The translations under genes were made by a program, and so were the position numbers. A stretch of 35,906 nucleotides of DNA, taken from Gammaproteobacteria bacterium. GTDB lineage: Bacteria; Pseudomonadota; Gammaproteobacteria; Pseudomonadales; Pseudomonadaceae. The notes under the pieces were generated by a model. The model was not told the DNA's origin. It made no database searches and saw nothing but the letters and a program-made list of their open reading frames with translations. The stretch lies in assembly GCA_018826895.1 (NCBI GenBank), contig JAHJYA010000107.1, positions 1 to 35,906 of the forward strand, written 5' to 3'. Below are positions 30,201-35,906 of this stretch, in pieces (the first letter of the stretch is position 1; the number at the start of each line of letters is the position of its first letter).

Positions 30201-33200
30201 TCTGGCTCGGCTTCGGCTTCGGCTTCGGCTTCGGCTTCGGGCTCAGGTTGCAGCGGCTCGTCCAACAGCGCCAGCGGTGCACTGTCGCCCTGACGGAAAC
30301 GCCGAATGGCCTCGATCAGCTCATCGGGCTGCTGCAGCACCTGGCGCCCCTGCAGCTGTTCGAGCAATGTCGCCAGTCGGTCATGGCTGCTCAACAGCAG
30401 CTCGGCCAGGGCCGGGGAGTGGCTATAGCGCCGGTCCATCAGGCCTTCGTAGAGCGATTCCAGCTCGTGTCCGAGGTCACCAATCGGGCGAATCTCGGCC
30501 ATCCGCGCGCCACCCTTGAGGGTATGCAGATCCCGCTGTAGGGAGGACAGCGCCACCCGGTTATCGGGCTCGGCCAGCCAGCGCTCCAGCGCCTTGCCGG
30601 CACTATCGAGAATGTCCACAGCTTCCTCAAGGAAGATATCGACCATTTCCTCGTCAAGGCTGTCGCTGACCATCGCTAATGGCGGCAAGGACTCGTCAGC
30701 CGTATCCAGCTGCGCCTCGATCGCCGCCGTGGCTGCATCCAGCTCGACCACCTGCACACCATCGGCGCCCGGCGTAAGCAAGGCCAGGGTGCTGGAGTCC
30801 AGGGCTTCGTCCAGCAGGTCACGCAGGGCCTGGACCCGGTCAGGCTGGGCCGTGACCTGAAGGCCGGCCGCCACTTGGTCCATCATGCCTATCAGGGCTT
30901 CGTGCGCCGCTTCAGCCTCGCTGAAAAACCGTTCGCTGACTGCCAGGCTGCCTTCTTCAACGGCGCCATAAAGGTCCAGCAAGGCTTCACACAGTTCATC
31001 GATCTGTGGCAGCTCGGCCATTTCCGCGCCGCGGCCCAGAGTCGTCAGTTCATCGAGCAGAGCACTAAGCTCCTGGCGCTCGGAGGGGTGCTCGCGCCAC
31101 TGACGCAGAAGGCCCTCGGCATCCAGAAGAATGTCCATGCCCTCGGCCAGGAAGATCCCGATCAGTTGCGGGTCACGGCCATCGCCCTGACCCTCCTGGC
31201 GATCATGCTCAGCGCTGTCGAGGCGCTCCTGGTGCAGGGCCTGGGCGCGCTCGAGAAACTCGGGGGCACCCGGCAGCGGTGCCAGGGGCGCATCATCCAG
31301 CTGGGCCAGGCCGGCGCGAAACAGCTGCTCAGCCGTACTCAGCAGCTCAGCCTCTGCCAGGTCCATGGGGATCAGGTTGGTCTTGAACTCCTTGACCATT
31401 TTTTCCAGCGGCGCGGCAATTTCCGCGATCGGCAGAATGCCGGCCATGTAAGCGCTGCCCTTGAGCGTATGCAGGGCGCGCTGTAGGTCATCGGTCACCG
31501 GCTGCGGCACTTCGCGGGCGCACTCGGCTAGAAAGGCATTGAGTGTATCGAGGTGGGTCTCGGCCTCGTTGCGGAAGATCTCCAGCAACTGCGGATCGAG
31601 AACCTCCTCATGCTCCACGGCAGCTTCGCTGACGCCCTCGGGCTCGGCGACCACCGCACCCGGGGCTTCAGGTTTTGGGGGGCGTTGCCCTCGCGCCAGG
31701 GCATGGGCCATGCTGGCTAGCTGATCGACATCGTCGCGCTGGCGCTGGGCCTTGGCAGCGAATTCGTCGACCAGGGCCGGCATCAGGGCCACTACCTGAT
31801 TGATAACGTCATGCACCGCCTCATCCGGCGCAATGCTGCGGTCGAGCACCCGGTTGAGCAGGTTCTCGATGGACCAGGCCAGTTCGCCAATGATCAGCGC
31901 ACGGACCATGCGGCCGCTGCCCTTGAGCGTATGAAACGCCCGACGGACCTCGGTCAAGGCGTCCTTGTCGTTGCTATCGGCAATCCAGCGCGGCAGGAAC
32001 TCGGCAATGGTTTCCAGAACCTCGCCAGCTTCCTCGATGAATACTTCCAGCAGTTCGTCGTCGATCGGCTCTTCGTCAGGCGGCGGTGGCAGCAGGCTCG
32101 GTGGTACGTCATGGGCCGGCGGGTTGATTGCCTGAGCGGGTGCGGCCATGACATCGGCCATCGACAACGCTTTGTCTTCAGTCTGGGCGGGCTCGACCAT
32201 GGGCTCGGGCGCGGCCGGCAGATCGACTTCCGGCAGATCGAGCGCGTCCATTTCGGCGGCACTCCACTGTGCCGGGTCACTCAGCTCATCAGCACTGTTG
32301 CTGTCCGGTTGTAGCTCGTCCAGCAACAAGGCCTCGCCTAGCCCCTGTTCTGCAGGCATCTCGTCCAGTTCGAGCACGGGCAATTCGGGCAGTTGGTCCG
32401 GCTCATCCAGGCTCAGTAGCGGCTCGTCCAGCGGCTGCAGGTCCCACTCCAGGGCTGGCTCTTCGAGCGTCACACCTGGCAACTCGTCGAATGCCAGCGT
32501 CAACTCATCGCCCGGCACGCTGTCCAGCGTTTCACTCTGTGGCTCGACGCTGTCGATCGGCGGCAAATCGGATGCGGCATCGAGGACTTCGATGTCATTC
32601 AGCGGATCATCAAGCGGGGCAGGTTCGGGTGCGCTGGCCGGCGCGACTTGATCGAGGATCGACGGTTTCTCGGTAAGCGGGTAGCCCAGGCTTTCGAGGC
32701 TTTCCTCGGCCACATCGAGAATCAGATCGCCCTGGGTCGCGTGGTCCTCGGCCAGCCGCTCCAGGTAATACTCGACGCTGGTGATGGCATCAGCCAGGGT
32801 GTCGAGGCTCTGCCAATTGGGCACGGCCTTGCGCGCCAGCAACTGCTCCTGAATGTAGCGGTTACAGGCATTGAGCAGCTGCGCTGCACGGGGCAGCGGG
32901 ATCATCGCCAGACCACCGCGCACCTGGGTCAATAGGTCGGGAACCCGTGCCAGGTGCTCGTGGTTCCACTGCGAGGCGATGAACTCGATGATCGCGTCCT
33001 TGGCCTGTTCCAGGCCATTGCGCGCCTCCTTGATCACCAACTGATGAATCTGCGCCACATCGGTGGTCGGCAGGTGGCTTTCTTCGCGCCCACCTTCCTC
33101 GGCCGGCCCGACCATGCCAGCCAGGGTCGCCTCGACGTACAGCAGCGCCCCGGCGACGTCCATCAGCACCGCATCGCTGGGGGCTTGCCGTCCTGTCGCC

Positions 33201-34354
33201 AGCCCTTGCACCACCTCGATTTGGTCGACAATCACCTTACGTGGCTGGCCAAAACCCAGCACGGCCAGGGTATCGGCAATTTGCTTGAGGGGTGCCAACA
33301 GGCTGTCCAGCTCACTCACCTGCTGGCGATCGCTGCGCACGAACAGATCGAGGCTGTCCTTGACCCGCACCAGCTCCTCACAAAGGGCGCCGACCACCGA
33401 ACGCATGGCATCGCGATCAGGACCGGCCAGACGCGCGCGCTCCTCATCTACGACCTGGCTATCGGGCAAGGCGTCGTCGAGACGGTAGTGTTCCTTGAGC
33501 GCGCTGATACGCGGCGACTGAGCGGGAGCCTTGGCGACATAGAACAGCAGGTTTTTCGCCAGCTCGTCCGGGGCTGGCTGATTGAAGCCAGCAGCGCCCT
33601 GCTCGACCAGGCGCTTGAGCTCCTTGTCGACCTGACGCAGCAGCGTGCGCACCGACGTACCATTGTTCACACTGCCTGTGGCCAGGCCTTCGACCACGCC
33701 GGAAGCGATCTGCCACAGCGGCCCCAGCGGCGCATCCTTACAGAGATTTTCCAGACGCGCGAAGACGCGTGCCATGTAGCCCAGATTGACGGGCAGGTCC
33801 TGACCACGCACGACCCCGACCAATGCCACCTGCAGCATCTGCCGCAATTTACGCAGCAGCGCCGGCAGTTCGGCGGTACCCAGCTGGCTCAGCGACTCGG
33901 CCGACAGCTGCGCAGGGCGCGCTGACATGTCGGGGGCGAACAGGCTGGTTTCCGAGAGCAGCTTCTCACCGCGCGCGGCGCGCAGGTCGTTGAGCAGCGG
34001 CAGGACCACCATTGGCAAGTCGCGGCGGGCCGTCTGGATGCGATCCAGGTACACCGGCAACTGCAGAATAGCCTGCATCAGCACTTCCAGCGCCTCGCCC
34101 TGGTTGGTCACACGCCCTTCCATCAGGGCTTGCGCCAACTGCTCCATTTCTTCGGCCAGCAGCGCTGCGCCGTAGAATTCGACCATCTGCAAGGTGCCCT
34201 GCACCTGATGCACATAGGTCAGGCAGAAGCGCATACGCGTCGAATCCTGAGGGTTCTCGACGAACGCCTCCAGAGCCTGGCGCGCCTGCTTCAGGGTTTC
34301 CGCAATTTCGCCCTTGACCCACTCCAGGGCGACATAGTCGTGCCGATCACCCAT
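27281..34354 (-). CDS. chpA: Giant hybrid chemotaxis histidine kinase ChpA
   Basis: This 2357-residue CheA hybrid receives signals from PilJ and controls type IV pilus extension and retraction and cAMP signalling. His phosphotransfer-type sites are H49, H808, H962, H1277, H1461 and H1609 (five as HTLKG); T476 (LLTQVRGG) and T1104 (ELTTLGRG) occupy the His place in two further modules, giving the known six-plus-two plan. Then follow the dimerisation helices, the ATPase domain with N box HMLRNAVDHG (about 1930-1940), DDGAGI and GRGVGMD, a CheW domain (about 2065-2210) and a receiver (about 2235-2355) with D2238/D2239, D2282 and K2334. Acidic Pro/Glu linkers separate the modules. The ATG at 34354 (MGDRHDY) has GGAG 6 bases upstream; an ATG at 34369 is an alternative with a poorer site. 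Confidence 0.95.
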   Translation of the reverse strand: MGDRHDYVALEWVKGEIAETLKQARQALEAFVENPQDSTRMRFCLTYVHQVQGTLQMVEFYGAALLAEEMEQLAQALMEGRVTNQGEALEVLMQAILQLPVYLDRIQTARRDLPMVVLPLLNDLRAARGEKLLSETSLFAPDMSARPAQLSAESLSQLGTAELPALLRKLRQMLQVALVGVVRGQDLPVNLGYMARVFARLENLCKDAPLGPLWQIASGVVEGLATGSVNNGTSVRTLLRQVDKELKRLVEQGAAGFNQPAPDELAKNLLFYVAKAPAQSPRISALKEHYRLDDALPDSQVVDEERARLAGPDRDAMRSVVGALCEELVRVKDSLDLFVRSDRQQVSELDSLLAPLKQIADTLAVLGFGQPRKVIVDQIEVVQGLATGRQAPSDAVLMDVAGALLYVEATLAGMVGPAEEGGREESHLPTTDVAQIHQLVIKEARNGLEQAKDAIIEFIASQWNHEHLARVPDLLTQVRGGLAMIPLPRAAQLLNACNRYIQEQLLARKAVPNWQSLDTLADAITSVEYYLERLAEDHATQGDLILDVAEESLESLGYPLTEKPSILDQVAPASAPEPAPLDDPLNDIEVLDAASDLPPIDSVEPQSETLDSVPGDELTLAFDELPGVTLEEPALEWDLQPLDEPLLSLDEPDQLPELPVLELDEMPAEQGLGEALLLDELQPDSNSADELSDPAQWSAAEMDALDLPEVDLPAAPEPMVEPAQTEDKALSMADVMAAPAQAINPPAHDVPPSLLPPPPDEEPIDDELLEVFIEEAGEVLETIAEFLPRWIADSNDKDALTEVRRAFHTLKGSGRMVRALIIGELAWSIENLLNRVLDRSIAPDEAVHDVINQVVALMPALVDEFAAKAQRQRDDVDQLASMAHALARGQRPPKPEAPGAVVAEPEGVSEAAVEHEEVLDPQLLEIFRNEAETHLDTLNAFLAECAREVPQPVTDDLQRALHTLKGSAYMAGILPIAEIAAPLEKMVKEFKTNLIPMDLAEAELLSTAEQLFRAGLAQLDDAPLAPLPGAPEFLERAQALHQERLDSAEHDRQEGQGDGRDPQLIGIFLAEGMDILLDAEGLLRQWREHPSERQELSALLDELTTLGRGAEMAELPQIDELCEALLDLYGAVEEGSLAVSERFFSEAEAAHEALIGMMDQVAAGLQVTAQPDRVQALRDLLDEALDSSTLALLTPGADGVQVVELDAATAAIEAQLDTADESLPPLAMVSDSLDEEMVDIFLEEAVDILDSAGKALERWLAEPDNRVALSSLQRDLHTLKGGARMAEIRPIGDLGHELESLYEGLMDRRYSHSPALAELLLSSHDRLATLLEQLQGRQVLQQPDELIEAIRRFRQGDSAPLALLDEPLQPEPEAEAEAEAEAEPDADAEETPDEIVVAEPAAIAESFAEPLPAEPERDPELVEIFLEEGFDIVDSSSAALQRWMDDTNNSLELEALQRDLHTLKGGARMAEIREIGDLAHELEFLYEGLADGRLRASAGLFELLQACHDRLAQMLEAVRSKQPVPDGQALIEAIKRFRANPDEQLSIPTSVQLRAAAPNAGLDDDESDILDIFLEEADDLLEVMEASIGRFEAQRDDGRAIDDILRVLHTLKGGARLAGQKRLGDLTHDLESHLTEAQQQGAPWPESLFLDLQSGFEGLQTELDQLRQRLLASQAADVQAPGDIHSDEEPALTPSPVPQSHVSLIAASEAVVQNDAPRVLPFVRRAEQAAQEAASRRAPQELVKVPAELLEGLVNLAGETSIFRGRVEQQVSDFGFTLSEMEATIDRVRDQLRRLDIETQAQILSRYQSEVERVGYEDFDPLEMDRHSQLQQLSRALFESASDLLDLKETLATRNRDAETLLLQQARVNTELQEGLMRTRMVPFDRLVPRLRRIVRQVASELGKQVEFLVGNAEGEMDRTVLERIVAPLEHMLRNAVDHGIEPAQVRRDSGKPEQGSIRLSLGREGGDIVLTLADDGAGIKLDAVRRKAIERGLMDADAGLSDHEILQFILEAGFSTAEKVTQISGRGVGMDVVHSEVKQLGGSMSIESTPGEGTTFTIRLPFTVSVNRALMVLSGEDLYAIPLNTIEGIVRVSPYELEAYYGPDAPRFEYAGQAYELRYLGDLLNNGQHPKLVGQSLPLPVILVRSSEHAVAVQVDSLAGSREIVVKSLGPQFAGVHGISGATILGDGRVVVILDLLATIRVLHAHLQNQLQPRLAGPSSALPEVEAERPTLVMVVDDSITVRKVTSRLLERNGMNVLTAKDGVDAIAQLQEHKPDIMLLDIEMPRMDGFEVATLVRHDEGLKDLPIIMITSRTGEKHRERAMSIGVNQYLGKPYQESLLLETIAQLVHNRPVGEP
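30209..30240. repeat. Hexanucleotide tandem repeat within chpA
   Basis: Five exact GGCTTC units (30209-30238) plus GG lie in chpA and encode an alternating Glu-Ala run (residues about 1373-1383) in a linker before the fifth His module. Unit changes would keep the frame and alter linker length. Confidence 0.85.
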
Positions 34355-34387
34355 AGCCACTCCACTCATAAACTTGGCTCTTCTGCC

Positions 34388-35254
34388 TTATCCCTTACGG
34401 GTAAACGCCAGCACTCGCTCATCGGCCACCGGAACCAGATCCGGGTGCTGCCAACCGGCCACCTCACCCACTCCCACGACCAGCAGACCACCCGGCACCA
34501 GGCATTCAGCCAGGCGGTTGAGGATCTCGCGGCGGCGCCAGCGGCGAAAATAGATCAGCAAGTTCTGACAAAAAATCACATCCATACCGGACATTGGCGC
34601 CTTGGCCAGTTCCAGCACATTGAGCCGGGCGCAGCACACCTGCGCCGCCAGGCCCGCAACGACCTTAAAACGTCCATCCGCAGTCTCGGTGAAGTACGTC
34701 TGGCGCAGCCCGTCCTCCATCCGTTCCAGCTTGCGTGCTGCATACAGCCCATCACGGGCCTTGTTCAGGGCGCTCAGGCTGATGTCCGTGCCAGTGACTC
34801 CGAACGCGGCGTCCATGCCGAGCACCTGCGCTGCACTGATGGCCAGCGAATAAGGCTCCTCACCACTCGAGCAGCCTACGCTCCACAACGCCAGCGGCTG
34901 CTCAAGACCCGCCGCCTGACGCTGTCGCAGGTACTGGTCAAGGACCTCGAATGAAGCCGGGTGCCGAAAGAACTGGGTTTCCTGAACGGTCAGACGATCC
35001 AGCAGGGTCGACCACTCCACCGCACCGCGCGGCCCGTCGAGCACCTGCTGGTAATAGCTGGCGTAGTCACTGACAGCCAACTCGCGCATGCGCGCGCTCA
35101 GGCTGGTCTGCAAGAAGGTGCGTCGCTGCTCAGTAATCACCAGCCCGGTACGCTCCTCAAGCAACGCCTGCCAGGCACGAAACTCACTGGCGGACATATC
35201 TGCCAGCGGTTGCAAGGCCCAGACGCCTGACTGCATGTCGTGCCCCTCGCTCAT
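34388..35254 (-). CDS. pilK: Chemotaxis methyltransferase PilK (CheR family)
   Basis: The 288-residue protein would methylate glutamates of the receptor PilJ with S-adenosylmethionine. The N-terminal CheR helical domain holds FLQTSLSARMREL and the RLTVQETQFFRHPASFEVL stretch. The SAM-binding domain shows LWSVGCSSGEEPYSLAI (123-139), GTDIS and MDVIFCQNLLIYF. The ATG at 35254 is chosen because AGGGG lies 8 bases upstream; the ATG two codons earlier (35260) would be only 2 bases from it. It lies 33 bases before chpA and 49 bases after pilJ in one operon. The product has no TPR extension. Confidence 0.93.
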   Translation of the reverse strand: MSEGHDMQSGVWALQPLADMSASEFRAWQALLEERTGLVITEQRRTFLQTSLSARMRELAVSDYASYYQQVLDGPRGAVEWSTLLDRLTVQETQFFRHPASFEVLDQYLRQRQAAGLEQPLALWSVGCSSGEEPYSLAISAAQVLGMDAAFGVTGTDISLSALNKARDGLYAARKLERMEDGLRQTYFTETADGRFKVVAGLAAQVCCARLNVLELAKAPMSGMDVIFCQNLLIYFRRWRRREILNRLAECLVPGGLLVVGVGEVAGWQHPDLVPVADERVLAFTRKG

Positions 35255-35303
35255 GACCATAGCCCCTGCGCAGCGGCCCGTTCAGGCCACCGCAGCAGCG
35301 GGG

Positions 35304-35906
35304 TCAGACCTGTTCGCCATCCGGCAAGTTGAAGCCCGACACCGATTTGCGCATCTCACTGGCCATCTTGGCCAGGTTACCAATGCTCTTGGCGGTTGCC
35401 GTAGTACCGGACGAGGTCTGCGAGGTGATCTCCTGGATCACGTTCATGGTGTTGGAGATATGGCCCGCCGACGAAGCCTGCTGGCGAGCGGCGTTGGAGA
35501 TGTTCTGAATCAAGGCCGCGAGGGTCTTGGATACCTTCTCGATCTCTTCCAGTGCCACCCCGGCGTCCTGCGCCAGACGAGCACCGCGCACCACTTCGGA
35601 AGTCGTTTGCTCCATCGAGATAACGGCTTCGTTGGTGTCAGTCTGAATCGTCTTGACCAGCGCTTCGATCTGCTTGGTTGCAGCAGAGGAGCGTTCTGCG
35701 AGGCGTTGTACTTCGTCCGCTACCACAGCGAAGCCGCGGCCCGCGTCGCCGGCCATGGAGGCCTGGATCGCGGCGTTCAGTGCGAGGATGTTGGTCTGGT
35801 CAGCAATGTCGTTAATCAGGCTAACGATGTCACCGATCTCCTGGGACGATTCACCGAGGCGTTTGATTCGCTTCGAGGTGTCCTGGATCTGCTCACGGAT
35901 GTTATC
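35304..35906 (-). CDS. pilJ: Type IV pilus chemoreceptor PilJ, C-terminal signalling domain (partial)
   Basis: The frame is open to the window edge and gives the last 200 residues. PilJ is the methyl-accepting receptor that feeds ChpA. The kinase-contact tip is clear: [44 protein letters not shown]; it reads AIQASMAGD where most receptors have AIEAARAGE, a feature typical of PilJ. Helical coiled-coil arms lie on both sides, with several Gln/Glu pairs that could be methylated. There is no C-terminal NWETF-type tether; the protein ends LPDGEQV. The periplasmic and membrane parts are outside the window. Confidence 0.93.
   Translation of the reverse strand, partial: DNIREQIQDTSKRIKRLGESSQEIGDIVSLINDIADQTNILALNAAIQASMAGDAGRGFAVVADEVQRLAERSSAATKQIEALVKTIQTDTNEAVISMEQTTSEVVRGARLAQDAGVALEEIEKVSKTLAALIQNISNAARQQASSAGHISNTMNVIQEITSQTSSGTTATAKSIGNLAKMASEMRKSVSGFNLPDGEQV

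Noticed and set aside
30200..30245. Short tandem repeats considered as a CRISPR array
   Set aside because: Units are only six bases, contiguous, and encode a Glu-Ala linker inside chpA; there are no spacers.
27305..34175. Many long open frames on the + strand opposite chpA
   Set aside because: They are the usual shadows of a high-GC gene; chpA has full-length domain homology on the other strand, and the shadows have no ribosome sites or recognisable domains.

Overview
The window reads as a core chromosomal segment of a high-GC gammaproteobacterium of the Pseudomonas group, most like the mendocina/alcaligenes-type branch. The evidence is a complete-looking Pil-Chp twitching/mechanosensing cluster with a giant ChpA, an ahcY gene behind a recognisable S-adenosylhomocysteine (SAH) riboswitch, a PasP-like YceI protein, a reductive pyrimidine-degradation cluster and several families of short palindromic intergenic repeats. 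I see no phage, plasmid, insertion sequence, CRISPR array, tRNA or rRNA.

Layout. Positions 1-4142 hold the 3' end of metK, a small secreted protein on the opposite strand, ligB (a second NAD-dependent DNA ligase with a signal-like N-terminus), a lipoprotein-type cytochrome c' and a MAPEG-family membrane protein whose start looks frameshifted. Positions 4157-12678 are the pyrimidine block. Leftward lie an N-carbamoyl-beta-alanine amidohydrolase and an NCS1 nucleobase transporter. Rightward, from a 611-bp AT-rich divergent region, lie dihydropyrimidinase and the two subunits of NAD(P)-dependent dihydropyrimidine dehydrogenase. A RutR-like TetR regulator faces them. Together these genes would import uracil/thymine or their dihydro forms, reduce the ring, open it and release beta-alanine (or its methyl derivative), CO2 and ammonia.

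Positions 12745-15325 hold the methyl-cycle genes ahcY and metF, with a sigma70-type promoter and the SAH riboswitch ahead of ahcY; metK at the left edge belongs to the same cycle. Positions 15477-21048 hold the nucleotide 5'-monophosphate nucleosidase ppnN, a periplasmic solute-binding-like protein, the DEAD-box RNA helicase rhlE with a long Gly/Arg-rich tail, and convergently a YceI-family protein with a cytochrome b561. Positions 21455-25400 hold bioA, rsmE and an AGCS sodium:amino-acid symporter.

Positions 25782-35906 (minus strand) are the Pil-Chp operon in the order pilJ (partial), pilK, chpA, chpB, chpC. ChpA carries six His phosphotransfer-type sites and two Thr-substituted ones, followed by kinase, CheW and receiver domains. 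No chpD or chpE follows chpC; the operon ends at a repeat element and a convergent symporter gene.

Most of the window is ordinary core genome. The points most worth a second look are the candidate operators in the pyrimidine divergent region with a RutR-like regulator nearby, the apparent one-base frameshift at the MAPEG start, the in-frame hexanucleotide repeat inside chpA, the non-Cys residue at the mammalian catalytic-Cys position of the dehydrogenase, and the repeat clusters bracketing the dehydrogenase genes. No wholly new system is evident.
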